DNA of 64,000 bases from Girardinichthys multiradiatus (GCF_021462225.1 NC_061795.1:186001-250000); one strand, 5' to 3'; numbered from the stretch's first letter, positions 35,901 to 47,010 are shown. Translations and numbers: made by a program. The notes: generated from the letters alone by a model not told the origin.

Positions 35901-36147
35901 CACTTGCTTTACTTCATCTGCACAGCAGCCATAGTGGATTTGAGGTTGTTGTTGCATGGGGACCTCCAACTTTCCAAGGTACAATTCCGACCTCAGGGGG
36001 CAATCCAACTGATTCTTTTTTTCTTGATTTGGAAATTGCAGATTTTGACTTCAGGGTACAAATGGACTCAACTGCTTACCACCTAATGTGCTTTTGACGG
36101 GTACATTTGTTTACATAAAACTGCTAACAGTTTTCATAAAGATTAAA
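32971..36147. other. No gene; a Tc1-like scrap and a hairpin
   Basis: Intronic. At about 33340-33430 the sequence gcatggtggtggaaggatca with tctgatggagttactg resembles the HGGGSIM-type part of old Tc1-like transposases. A near-perfect hairpin lies at 34973-35012. No exon was recognised. Confidence 0.5.
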
Positions 36148-36384
36148 TGTACTCGTACACATACTCGTCGTCTTCCGCTTATCCGGGACCGGGTCGCGGG
36201 GTCAGCAGACTCAGCAGAGACGCCCAGACACCTCCTCCAGCTTCTCCTGGTGGAGCCCAAGGCGTTCCCAGGCCAGCCGAGAGACATAGTCCCTCCAGCG
36301 TGTCCTGGGCCGTCCCCTGAGCCTCCTTCCGGTGGGACGTGTCTGGAACACCTCCCGAGGAAGGCGTCCAGGAGGCATCCAGTA
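36148..36384 (-). mobile_element. Rex3 LINE, copy 2, 3' end only
   Basis: The reverse complement of the last 235 bp or so of Rex3, matching copy 1 at about 28590-28836 with small deletions. The coding remnant reads WRDYVSRLAWERL-like sequence ending LTPRPGPG. It stops exactly at the TA target site of family A copy A4, and no Rex3 sequence resumes on the other side of A4. Confidence 0.9.
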
Positions 36385-36386
36385 TA

Positions 36387-37992
36387 CAGGTCCTTCTCAA
36401 AATATTAGCATATTGTGATAAAGTTCATTATTTTCCATAATGTCATGATGAAAATTTAACATTCATATATTTAGATTCATTGCACACTAACTGAAATATT
36501 TCAGGTCTTTTATTGTCTTAATACGGATGATTTTGGCATACAGCTCATGAAAACCCAAAATTACTATCTCACAAAATTAGCATATTTCATCCGACCAATA
36601 AAAGAAAAGTGTTTTTAATACAAAAAACGTCAACCTTCAAATAATCATGTACAGTTATGCACTCAATACTTGGTCAGGAATCCTTTTGCAGAAATGACTG
36701 CTTCAATGCGGCGTGGCATGGAGGCAATCAGCCTGTGGCACTGCTGAGGTCTTATGGAGGCCCAGGATGCTTCGATGGCGGCCTTTAGCTCATCCAGAGT
36801 GTTGGGTCTTGAGTCTCTCAACGTTCTCTTCACAATATCCCACAGATTCTCTATGGGGTTCAGGTCAGGAGAGTTGGCAGGCCAATTGAGCACAGTGATA
36901 CCATGGTCAGTAAACCATTTACCAGTGGTTTTGGCACTGTGAGCAGGTGCCAGGTCGTGCTGAAAAATGAAATCTTCATCTCCATAAAGCTTTTCAGCAG
37001 ATGGAAGCATGAAGTGCTCCAAAATCTCCTGATAGCTAGCTGCATTGACCCTGCCCTTGATAAAACACAGTGGACCAACACCAGCAGCTGACACGGCACC
37101 CCAGACCATCACTGACTGTGGGTACTTGACACTGGACTTCTGGCATTTTGGCATTTCCTTCTCCCCAGTCTTCCTCCAGACTCTGGCACCTTGATTTCCG
37201 AATGACATGCAGAATTTGCTTTCATCCGAAAAAAGTACTTTGGACCACTGAGCAACAGTCCAGTGCTGCTTCTCTGTAGCCCAGGTCAGGCGCTTCTGCT
37301 GTTTCTGGTTCAAAAGTGGCTTGACCTGGGGAATGCGGCACCTGTAGCCCATTTCCTGCACACGCCTGTGCACGGTGGCTCTGGATGTTTCTACTCCAGA
37401 CTCAGTCCACTGCTTCTGCAGGTCCCCCAAGGTCTGGAATCGGCCCTTCTCCACAATCTTCCTCAGGGTCCGGTCACCTCTTCTCGTTGTGCAGCGTTTT
37501 CTGCCACACTTTTTCCTTCCCACAGACTTCCCACTGAGGTGCCTTGATACAGAACTCTGGGAACAGCCTATTTGTTCAGAAATTTCTTTCTGTGACTTAC
37601 CCTCTTGCTTGAGGGTGTCAATAGTGGCCTTCTGGACAGCAGTCAGGTCGGCAGTCTTACCCATGATTGGGGTTTTGAGTGATGAACCAGGCTGGGAGTT
37701 TTAAAGGCCTCAGGAATCTTTTGCAGGTGTTTAGAGTTAACTCGTTGATTCAGATGATTAGGTTCATAGCTCGTTTAGAGACCCTTTTAATGATATGCTA
37801 ATTTTGTGAGATAGGAATTTTGGGTTTTCATGAGCTGTATGCCAAAATCATCCGTATTAAGATAATAAAAGACCTGAAATATTTCAGTTAGTGTGCAATG
37901 AATCTAAAATATATGAATGTTAAATTTTCATCATGACATTATGGAAAATAAGGAACTTAATCACAATATGCTAATATTTTGAGAAGGACCTG
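36387..37992 (-). mobile_element. Family A Tc1-like transposon, copy A4, complete
   Basis: A 1606-bp element with TA at 36385-36386 and 37993-37994. The outer and inner direct repeats of both TIRs are preserved. It adjoins the broken end of Rex3 copy 2. Confidence 0.97.
36663..37664 (-). CDS. Family A transposase, full length (A4)
   Basis: A 333-residue open frame lacking one residue in the NQKQQKR stretch (others have NQKQRQKR). The DDE triad is complete. Differences include Gln31 for Arg (shared with A5), Ser for Ala in SQSSVSR, and Leu for Pro in the last residues (GFLTKY, also in A5), which suggests that A4 and A5 are closer to each other than to A2 and A3. Confidence 0.95.
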   Translation of the reverse strand: MGKTADLTAVQKATIDTLKQEGKSQKEISEQIGCSQSSVSRHLSGKSVGRKKCGRKRCTTRRGDRTLRKIVEKGRFQTLGDLQKQWTESGVETSRATVHRRVQEMGYRCRIPQVKPLLNQKQQKRLTWATEKQHWTVAQWSKVLFSDESKFCMSFGNQGARVWRKTGEKEMPKCQKSSVKYPQSVMVWGAVSAAGVGPLCFIKGRVNAASYQEILEHFMLPSAEKLYGDEDFIFQHDLAPAHSAKTTGKWFTDHGITVLNWPANSPDLNPIENLWDIVKRTLRDSRPNTLDELKAAIEASWASIRPQQCHRLIASMPRRIEAVISAKGFLTKY

Positions 37993-38039
37993 TAGACCGT
38001 AAAAAGTGACAGTGCTTAGATCTCTCATTTTTTCGGACA

Positions 38040-38170
38040 GTAAGCTGACTAGAAAGGGATGGAGAGAGGGGGAAGACATGCAGCAAAGGTCACCTGGGCC
38101 AGGAGTAGAACCCGCAACTGGCTGTGTTGAGGACTGGAGCGTCCGAACATGGGCCATGCGCTCTTCCCCA
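38040..38170 (-). mobile_element. tRNA-derived SINE fragment
   Basis: The minus strand reads a box B-like GGTTCTACTCC (38102-38112) followed by the body ctttgctgcatgtcttcccc, the same family as the SINE at 19915. The head is divergent and the 3' part missing. Confidence 0.65.
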
Positions 38171-38399
38171 GCTCCACCATCACATCCTGGCAGTGCTTAG
38201 TGACGCTAAATTGGTTTTGAATAGGGAAAAGCAACATTTCGACATGTCAGGTTTTGACCTGCCAGTCACCGATCAGAACTGATTGAGAGAAATCTGATGA
38301 GAAATGCAGACTTTTTTTTCTTACTGAATAAAAGATGAATGGGGAGAACCATATGTTGTGTTTTGTGTTGAACAAATAGAACTCCTATGTCCTTATATA

Positions 38400-39669
38400 C
38401 AGGGGTTGGACAATGAAAGTGAAACACCTGTCATTTTAGTGTGGGAGGTTTCATGGCTAAATTGGACCAGCCTGGTAGCCAGTCTTCATTGATTGCACAT
38501 TGCACCAGTAAGAGCAGAGTGTGAAGGTTCAATTAGCAGGGTAAGAGCACAGTTTTGCTCAAAATATTGAAATGCACACAACATTATGGGTGACATACCA
38601 GAGTTCAAAAGAGGACAAATTGTTGGTGCACGTCTTGCTGGCGCATCTGTGACCAAGACAGCAAGTCTTTGTGATGTATCAAGAGCCACGGTATCCAGGG
38701 TAATGTCAGCATACCACCAAGAAGGACGAACCACATCCAACAGGATTAACTGTGGACGCAAGAGGAAGCTGTCTGAAAGGGATGTTCGGGTGCTAACCTG
38801 GATTGTATCCAAAAAACATAAAACCACGGCTGCCCAAATCACGGCAGAATTAAATGTGCACCTCAACTCTCCTGTTTCCACCAGAACTGTCCGTCAGGAG
38901 GTCCACAGGGTCAATATACACGGCCGGGCTGTTATAGCCAAACCTTTGGTCACTCATGCCAATGCCAAACGTTGGTTTCAATGGTGCAAGGAGCGCAAAT
39001 CTTGGGCTGTGGACAATGTGAAACATGTATTGTTCTCTGATGAGTCCACCTTTACTGTTTTCCCCACATCTGGGAGAGTTACGGTGTGGAGAAGCCCCAA
39101 AGGAGCGTACCACCCAGACTGTTGCATGCCCAGAGTGAAGCATGGGGGTGGATCAGTGATGGTTTGGGCTGCCACATCATGGCATTCCCTTGGCCCAATA
39201 CTTGTGCTAGATGGGCACATCACTGCCAAGGAGTACCAAACCATTCTTGAGGACCATGTGCATCTAATGGTTCAAACATTGTATCCTGAAGGCGGTGCCG
39301 TGTATCAGGATGACAATGCACCAATACACACAGCAAGACTGGTGAAAGATTGGTTTGATGAACATGAAAGTGAAGTTGAACATTGCCCATGGCCTGCACA
39401 GTCACCAGATCTAAATATTATTGAGCCACTTTGGGGTGTTTTGGAGGAGCGAGTCAGGAAACGTTTTCCTCCACCAGTATCACGTAGTGACCTGGCCACT
39501 ATCCTGCAAGAAGAATGGCTTAAAATCCCTCTGACCACTGTGCAGGACTTGTAGATGTCATTCCCAAGATGAATTGACGCTCTATTGGCTGCAAAAGGAG
39601 GCCCTACACCATACTAATAAATTATTGTGGTCTAAAACGAGGTGTTTCAGTTTCATTGTCCAACCCCTG
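38400..39669 (+). mobile_element. Family B DD36E element, copy B3, complete ends
   Basis: A 1270-bp element with TA at 38398-38399 and 39670-39671. It begins CAGGGGTTGGACAATGAAAG and ends with the inverted partner. It lies 406 bp right of A4. Confidence 0.97.
38586..39554 (+). CDS. Family B transposase, nearly full length (B3)
   Basis: A 322-residue frame, the best preserved of the family. Helix-turn-helix sequence occupies residues about 8-45 (FKRGQIVGARLAGASVTKTA), an NCGRKRK basic motif lies near residue 58, and the catalytic residues are Asp152 (LFSDEST), Asp243 (QDDNAPIHT) and Glu280 (NIIEPLWG). Counting between the last two gives 36 residues, so this is DD36E, the spacing that defines the Incomer group of Tc1/mariner. 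The frame stops at TAG (39552-39554, TAT in B1 and B2), losing about 20 C-terminal residues, and has the same second stop as B2. Probably inactive, though the catalytic core is intact. Confidence 0.92.
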   Translation: MGDIPEFKRGQIVGARLAGASVTKTASLCDVSRATVSRVMSAYHQEGRTTSNRINCGRKRKLSERDVRVLTWIVSKKHKTTAAQITAELNVHLNSPVSTRTVRQEVHRVNIHGRAVIAKPLVTHANAKRWFQWCKERKSWAVDNVKHVLFSDESTFTVFPTSGRVTVWRSPKGAYHPDCCMPRVKHGGGSVMVWAATSWHSLGPILVLDGHITAKEYQTILEDHVHLMVQTLYPEGGAVYQDDNAPIHTARLVKDWFDEHESEVEHCPWPAQSPDLNIIEPLWGVLEERVRKRFPPPVSRSDLATILQEEWLKIPLTTVQDL

Positions 39670-39671
39670 TA

Positions 39672-42600
39672 TATAGCATGAGCGTGTCATTGCAGAAACT
39701 AAATATAGCTAGGAATGTAACACCCCCAAGGTTTCCTCACTAATTGTGTGTCTTTATTTGTATACCACTTATCTACGCCTGGGGCAGGCAAACGCTGAGC
39801 AGCGGAAAGTATTGACCCAGCGGATTAATATGGGTCAATGTAGAGTAAGCTGTCACAACATCTTTGTTTAGCCATAATCCCTTGAACACGTTTTTCAGTG
39901 AATTTCTGAAAAATCTTCAGTTCAACTTCACTTGTTCTCATTTGCTGCGATTAAAAGGTTTTTATTGTGCTGTGAATGATTTTCTTGTTTTTTTTCATGA
40001 ACGCCAGCAATTAAGCTGTCAGAGGTTAAGCTTTGTGTGTCTATCTAATCCATATAAACAGTTTCCCTTTGCAGCTGACTGCAGTCATGCTATAGCTGTT
40101 AAATGAGGCAGCAGATGTTCTTATTGTTTCCTTGCAAGACTATTAAATACACAGTACAAGTCTATGTAAGTAAAGCTTTTTATTGCCTGTGCTATATAAT
40201 CCATGCATGGAGCCTGACTTGTCTAAAGACAGGATGGCTGTTCTGCTGTGCAATGAGCTACATGCAAAGTGTTGGGTTGTTAGCTTGGTTAGCAAATAAT
40301 GGATAGCTCATTCATTTCAGCAACTCTATTGAAGTAAAACACAATATATAGATTAATTACACACATACTTATGTTTTCTAGCCTTTATTTCTGTTAATTC
40401 TGAGGAGTGTTCTGGTTACAGCTAATGAAAACACAACATTTTAGATATTACATCAAAAACATTTTTCAAACAGAAATGTAGCCTTAATGAAAAGTATCTT
40501 TAATACCTGCTTAAAGGTTGTTATTTTCGGAAGGTCCTTTTAATCTGAGGAACGAGCCCCATTGGATTAGTATTCTATTTAATTGAATATGACTGTTTAC
40601 ATTTTGACATTCTTCTCCCTATAGAGTAACAATCTAATATTAGCTGGTTATTTGCTCAGGTAGTCAATTTTGCAGTTTGTGGTTTAACTGAAATAAGCAT
40701 AACTTTCAGACAGTAAAGATGTTAAACACCTTCTGTTACAAGCGGTCTCGCATATCACATTTTAGTTTTCACTATGATGCTCTAAAAAAAGGACGGAAAT
40801 GTGATAAATATTAATATTGAAGCCAATTTTAGCCAATTCTTTGAAAAACATCTTAACATGCTGATAAAAAGGCCTGTTTTCCATCTGGGCCCTCTGTCCT
40901 CTAACACAGTAAAGCCTTTACCACTGCTCGCTTCCTGTGAGGATGTTGACCTGGGGTTTCTGCAGCTGTGGAGGAAACAACAGGCTAACGTAACGTGACA
41001 GCTTGGAAGAGCCCACAGGGCCAGACCAGTGCAAAAGCTGCATACATTAGGATGATGTTGGTGTGAAGTTTAAATGCAAATATTAGGACACATCCTCATT
41101 TTCTTTACACGATAAAGCCTTCAGGTCAGCCTATCTGTGTGATACGCTGACCTACGCTACATAGGAGCTGTAATGAATTGTTTTTAACACGTGGAAATGC
41201 TTATGTTTGGATTCTTTTTAAATAAAATTTTATTTTAAACATCAAAAAATTAACTATTCATTCTTTTAAGGGTAAGTCTTCTATGGAAAAAATGTAATGC
41301 ACCCCTCAGGCATTGCCTGTTCCTGATTGTTTAGTCAAGTCAAGGGAGCAAACACAAATCTCACTTTCTTTGGAAGAGGTTTAATTTATGTTTGCAAGTT
41401 TCTACATGTCATATACATATAATACTTAAGCTCGACAATCTACTTTTAAAGTGGTGCCATCTGCAGTTTCTGGGCTGTACAATAAGTTTTATACACTACT
41501 TTAACCACAGAAAATAACACGGTTAAAGAGAGAAGATGCCATCATTTCACACATTTTCTTTTTAGTTGTCTTAGCCCGTAGCTCTGGGTAGTTATATTCC
41601 TTTCCATCCCTGAAGGTGATAGACATGTAAATAATGTAGTGATATGTAATGGCTTGCAATGACACAGATGAATGTTTGCCAGAGAAAACTATGGCTTCAA
41701 TGTGATTCTGGTACAACACATCCAAAACGTAGGAAGTGCAGTAAAGAGCTATGGTTACAGTAACGTAACGGGGAAGCACACGTTTGTTTTTTTAATGACA
41801 CTTTGCTGCACCATTTGATACATGGAGAAGGACAGTGAGAAGGACATTAGTACTGCCAAGATTTGTAGTTTTTTGTGTTTTCCACAAGCTAATTAATTTA
41901 TTTGCTACTCAGTTGTTTGTGTTTTTTATAAATCCTGGTTCTGTTGACCCAATTATTACCAAACAGAAGATGACCAGGTCATTGCATTTATTATGAAACA
42001 ATAAATTGAATTATTACTGTTCCTTTTTACTAACTGTCCTTTAGGTTCTGGAGGTTTTTATCAGAACAAATCCTCAAAAATAAAATCAAGATGTGGCCTT
42101 GTAGGGTAACACAAACATATTTTATGAGTTGATACCTCTGGAAAGCATTTTAAGTCAGTGTTTAGCATTTAATCCATCTTGTAATTTGACAACTCTGTGG
42201 TTAGGTTGGTGACATTTCTGCTGACATTGGTACTTTTTAAGTGTTGGATCACAAGGTTTGGAGTTTATGGTAAAAATAACTACTGTTAAGGTAAATGTAT
42301 CACTATGGATTTTTTCTTTTTTAATTGAAGGCTCATTGTCAGGGAGCATGCTGCTCGGTTGTCCAGTGGTTTGTCCTGTTGCCTAGCAGCAAAGAGTTTG
42401 TCCACGCTTGTGCATTTCTGTGTGGAGCACTAGTGCATGGTTTGGTTTTCTCAGGATACTCTGTTGACCCTCTGATGGACTACTGATCTATCCGCCTCTT
42501 ACCCATTGGCTTCTGGAGATAGGAATAAGCAGGTCTAGGCGATGGATGGATGCTCAGAGAAAACACAAGTTTTAAAATAATCCCTTTTGGTTTGGAACAG

Positions 42601-43441
42601 AAAATGGACAGCAATTTCTTTTGCTAAAACCTAATATTAACTATGTTTCTTTTGTCAGGGGTAATCATGCTTTTAAAGGTCCTTGGAATAAACTTGGCAA
42701 ACAATGAGTTTTTTAAGAATGACAGAACACATCAAAGTCCCGATCTCCAAACTCCTAAATGTGCAGAGCCAGAATGCTTCTGAGCCCTGATATCACATGC
42801 CCGTGCCTGCACACACATGCAGAGTCCATCACGGTTTGTGTTTTTCTGTGCTGTGGTCACAGCAAGCGTTGACCACAAAGCTCAGTTCAACTCGAACTCC
42901 TCCAGGCACTGCTCACCTCTTCATTATTCTCATTCAGACTCACAGAGAATGCACACAGACAAACACCATGCAGCACACGTGCATAACGGAGCACTCATAT
43001 TAAAGATGCATGTTGGTATGTAGGGGCACACACAAAGTCACCAGTGGTTTGATCAATTTAGGAAGTGGATTTTCCCCTGAAACTCAAAACACAAAATATT
43101 TAGCCACAGAAGGGCTTCTATATCTAGTTTAGATTTACATTTTAGATAGAGGGAATCAGTCTACTCTGTCTATCTCAGTTGCTCTTGATGGCCCTATGTT
43201 TGTGGTTGTTTTTGTCTATTTGAGGTCAGCCTGGGCAGGTATGACATTCTGATTAAAAAAAGAAAAACATATATAAGAACCTCGAAGCTTTACGATCTCA
43301 CAGTATTTCCACAAAATTAGTGACATGATCTTATTGCTTTTATAAAAAAAGAGAAATAATTAATTATTTAATATTTTCTGACTGCTGAATTTGTCTTCTT
43401 TATAAGAGAGGGACAGGTTACCCCCGTTCAGCCAGATGAAC
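39672..43441. other. No gene recognised apart from a SINE fragment
   Basis: Intronic, AT-rich. The only repeat I can name is the SINE fragment at 42352-42553. Confidence 0.5.
42352..42553 (+). mobile_element. Degraded tRNA-type SINE
   Basis: The order gttgtccagtggtttgtcct (head), ttctcaggatactct (body), ggagataggaataagcaggt and gatggatggatg (tail) follows, in forward orientation, the SINE found reversed at 43621-43979. Divergence is high. Confidence 0.6.
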
Positions 43442-44255
43442 AGTATCATGCAGCAACAGGTAAAGGAGGAGGCTGTGAGCTTTATTTTGCAGATATGCAT
43501 TTTTACTTGCATGTCAAGGCGGCTATTACTAGATGTTCTCATTGACAAAAATGATACAGCAGTACAAAAAATATTCCCTCTGTGTTATAGGGAAGATGCA
43601 TCAGCCTCAGGACATGAAATGTCAGTCAGTCAGTCATTTTCTGTACCGCTTATTCCATAGTGGGTCGCAGGGGAGCTGGTGCCTATCTCCAGCAGTCTAT
43701 GGGCGAGAGGCGGGGTACACCCTGGACAGGTCACCAGTCCATCGCAGGGCAACACATGAAACAACCATGCACACACTCATTCATACAATTTAGAGAGACC
43801 AATTAACCTAACAGGCATGTCTTTGGACTGTGGGAGGAAACCGGAGTACCCAGTGAGAACCCACGCATGCATGGGGAGAACATGCAAACTCCATGCAGAA
43901 AGACCCCTGGATGGGAATCGAACCCAGGACCTTCTTGCTGCAAGGCAACAGTGCTACCAACTGCGCCACCGTGCAGCCCGACATGAAATATCTAAAAAAA
44001 AAAAAAATTTCTGCAAGAATTTCTAGAATATGAAAAAGTAAATGAAAAATGTTTCAGTTTGTTATAAATAAAGTTATAAATACTCTGAAAAGAAAAATCT
44101 TAACTTGAAAACCAATTGGCGCTGTGCATACAGTAATTTTGGAAACCCAGAGGGAAACACTAGGAATTTCAAATATTTACACATTTAGTACAAGAAATAT
44201 TAATTTTATAGATATTTTACTTTAGTATCATGCAGCAACAGGTAAAGGAGGAGGC
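43442..44255. repeat. 755-bp duplicated segment, upstream copy, with 32-bp flanking repeat
   Basis: Positions 43476-44230 match 47112-47871 closely, with roughly fourteen scattered differences and a longer A-run in the second copy. This copy is bounded by a perfect 32-bp direct repeat starting agtatcatgcagcaacaggt, at 43442-43473 and 44224-44255. The second copy has no such flanks. The last seven bases of the shared segment (AGTATCA) are also the first seven of the right 32-bp repeat. Confidence 0.92.
43621..43979 (-). mobile_element. tRNA-derived SINE with 10-bp target duplication
   Basis: A 359-bp element flanked by GACATGAAAT (43611-43620 and 43980-43989). On the minus strand, box A TGGCGCAGTTGG (43957-43968) and a perfect box B GGTTCGATTCC (43914-43924) head the element, and the tail is a GTCA-type simple repeat (gtcagtcagtcag on the plus strand). 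It is the best preserved SINE in the window. Confidence 0.9.
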
Positions 44256-44342
44256 AGAAATGTGGTACTCTATTCTCCATACAGACAGAAAACTTCAGCT
44301 GCTTTGCTGCTTTCCCGGCATCTCATTAAATGGAGTTTAAAC

Positions 44343-44719
44343 TAGTGATAAACGATACATCTGCATCGGTATAAGCTAATGTTAGTACATTTTTTAACAA
44401 ATTGTTATTGGCCCCACTAGTAAAACGGGCTCAATATTAATAAACAATGTTTATTTCCATCTTGTTGTCATTTGTGTATGTGTTTCAGGAGGGGGAGGGG
44501 ATTGGCCGTGTGGTGTTTCTCTGGGCATGTGACAGTTAAAGTGATGCAGCACAGGATTGTGGGTGGGGTGTTTAACTGAAGCAGAGAAGCAATGTCAGTG
44601 GCTGTTTTTTCTCAGTGTTGAAAGAGTAGAGAAATGCATATAATATGTAGAACATTGGTAAATATTAGTTATCGGTCAAATATCGGTATCTTCCAAATGT
44701 TCATATCGGTGCATCCCTA
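44343..44719. mobile_element. hAT-like non-autonomous element, degenerate
   Basis: The right end, read inward, is TAGGGATGCACCGATATG; the left end TAGTGATAAACGATACATC is a decayed version of it. The TAGGGATGCACCGA type of end is common in non-autonomous fish hAT-like elements. There is no coding sequence, and I did not find an 8-bp target duplication. Confidence 0.5.
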
Positions 44720-45885
44720 CATTAAACCAGAGAAACAATGTGGCAGAAAACCTTGGCGTTTTTGAAACAGCAGCTTTTGGTGTACCTAGATGATGGTAAC
44801 TTGCCCGTCCCTGGTTTCTTTCCTACATACATTGACAGGTTATCTGTGCATTCAAGTCTGATGGAGGGTTGTTTGATAAAAGAATGACTGGCTTTTAGGG
44901 AAACAGCCTCACTGTTTTCTTGTTTCTGTCTCATGTTGGCCATTTTGTCCCTTTAAGTGAACTGAATATGTGTCAGGTTGTGTTTCTCCAGGAGTTTTTT
45001 ATTAATTTAGATCAAAGCTGGATTCAGTAGCAGTATTTTGCGTTTATTAATAGTGTTATTACAGAGCTGTAATAGCTGTAGTAGCCATGGTTGTCTATCT
45101 GATGTCCACTTCTCTCTGTCTTTCTACTGCTTCTTATTTAGTCAGATAACCACATGCTTTGTACTGCTGCACCTTGTGTGTGTGTACGTTGACAATAAAG
45201 ATTTATCTTTATCACAGATTCACACAATTCATCTTCACTGGTGAAGATGAATTGTATTGCCCCCCCCTTGTGGAGACCCCTTTCATACCTGAAGATATTT
45301 TTTCCTCACCATTTTTTTTCTGCCTCTGTTTCCTCTTCTCTTTCTTCTTGTCATGATCTCTTCTCTTTCTATCTAACCAAGTCACCCCAGCGGGCCCCAT
45401 CGTGCTCCTAATGAGAACACGAATAAGCCCCCCACGGGGCCTCTAATAATGAGCCCCCTTCTGTAAGTCTGCATTGCAGCAGAAATGCACACGGGCTCCC
45501 ATAAGTAACAACTGTGTCTGTTTTCATCCCTGCTCCATTTGCCTTCACAGGAATTTGGCAGTTTAGCTCATGGATGGGCTGTTTGAGTGTGAGCCTGACT
45601 GAATATGTATGTGTGTGTGTGCGCTCAGGCCCCTTCCAGCGCCTCCTGACCTCTGATAGAGTACAGTGATTAGTATCCTTTCCCTCCTGTCCTGACACAT
45701 TTTTTTCTCACTTCGTTTTCTAGTAAATCTGCAGAATTCCTGATTTTGAGGACTGACATATCTCAGTATCACAGTTTAAAGATAATTTATCTTGTTTCTC
45801 GTATTGGTTGAGTGTAACAAGAACAGTGCTGGTACCTGGAGCTCGTTACCTGTATTATATAAAGTACTTTTTTATTTCTCTGCAG
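44720..45885. other. myo9a intron, no other gene
   Basis: The intron end leading to the exon at 45886. It contains a LINE-like tail (ttgacaataaagatttatct, about 45188-45216) and a perfect palindrome at 45224-45255. Confidence 0.5.
45224..45255. repeat. Perfect palindrome, 15-bp arms and 2-nt spacer
   Basis: ACAATTCATCTTCAC (45224-45238), spacer TG, then GTGAAGATGAATTGT (45241-45255). It would form a stable hairpin in RNA or a cruciform in DNA. Confidence 0.97.
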
Positions 45886-45980
45886 GCGTTTGGGAATGCC
45901 AAGACAGCTCACAACAACAACTCCAGCCGCTTTGGGAAGTTCATCCAGGTCAACTACCAGGAGAGTGGGACCGTCAGGGG
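45886..45980 (+). CDS. myo9a: myo9a coding exon, motor domain with switch I
   Basis: This exon encodes 31 codons plus two bases, starting [19 protein letters not shown]. Myosin IX is a single-headed actin motor whose tail carries a RhoGAP domain. The [10 protein letters not shown] stretch is switch I, which binds the nucleotide and magnesium in the motor domain. The acceptor is a pyrimidine-rich tract ending in tctctgcag at 45885, and the donor is gtaagag from 45981. The exon starts in phase 0 and ends after two bases of a Gly codon, completed by the next exon. The P-loop exon (GESGSGKT) that should come before it is not in the window, so the upstream intron is longer than 45 kb. I prefer MYO9A over MYO9B because the later exon at 62108 reads YKKKTYRDDSIDICNPEVL, which I recall as MYO9A-like. 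Teleosts often have two myo9a paralogues, which I cannot tell apart here. Confidence 0.95.
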
Positions 45981-46947
45981 GTAAGAGTGAAAAAACACAT
46001 GTACAAAAACCCTAATGCATTTCATTGGGATTTTGTGTGATTGACCAACACAAACCAGTGCATGATTATAAGGTCGAGAGAGATGCATGGTTTTCATTTT
46101 TTTTAAATAAAAATCTGGAAAGTGTGGCCTGCATTTTGTGTCCGACACAACAAACGTGAAAGAACGTGCTTTGCTCTGCTCAGATGAATAAGATCAGATG
46201 CAAAACCCGATGTGTGTCTGAAAACTAATGCTGCATATCACCCCTAACACACAATTACCATAGCCTCTTTCACAATAATTCTGTCATTTAAACGCAAAGA
46301 CAAGTTGAGACAGACAGGCAAACCCCGTCTAATAATCCTGTTGTTGGCTGAGTAAATGCTTTAAATTTAAATTATTGCTCTCACCTTCCTACTTTTCTTG
46401 TCTGAATTGATTTTTGAGTGTTGTTTACTCTCGCTGGTCACACAGACCATGTCATCACTACATCCCTCTCACACCGCCAGACCTGCTTTCCCGTTCACAA
46501 ATCAGCTGAGGCTTGGCGAGTCAGGGGCATACAGGGCAGACCTTTCGGATTATTTCACAAAACGCTAAAAGGCGCCTTCATCCTGCCCCTGAAGTGTTTG
46601 TGCAAGGGACTTTTGTGGGTTAACAGAATCAGAATTATGATCAGCGTGCTGCCCATCTTTCTTTGAAAGTATAACTCCATTTAAAGGCTTAGGATAAACT
46701 GTTTTGCAATTGTGGGTAACAGCTTGTGTTGACCATTGTAAAAAATATGTAATAAACTTGTAACAACTGTACCTTAGACTTTCCCTATCTCCTGCTTTTA
46801 TGGATCAGTACTAATGATCGCAGTACGGACACACCTGGCATCTGTAAACAATGTTGATCTGTTCTTTCATCAACAGCTGAATTTCTCATCAGATGATCAG
46901 CAGCTTTATCCAAAGTCTCTGTTAACCATGTTTTTGTTTATATTCAG
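45981..46947 (+). other. myo9a intron
   Basis: A 967-bp GT-AG intron with nothing recognisable inside. Confidence 0.85.
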
Positions 46948-47010
46948 TGCGTATGTGGAGAAGTATCTGTTGGAGAAATCCCGCCTGGTGTACCAGGAGC
47001 ACAATGAGAG
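46948..47010 (+). CDS. myo9a: myo9a coding exon, motor domain
   Basis: A 63-nt exon between a cag acceptor (46947) and a gtgagc donor (47011). It completes the split Gly codon and reads AYVEKYLLEKSRLVYQEHNE, ending in two bases of an Arg codon. The LLEKSR block follows switch I in all myosin motors. The exon enters and leaves in the same phase, so skipping it would keep the frame, but the segment is core motor structure and skipping would probably give a dead motor. A 760-bp repeat-containing segment begins 102 bp downstream in the same intron. Confidence 0.95.
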
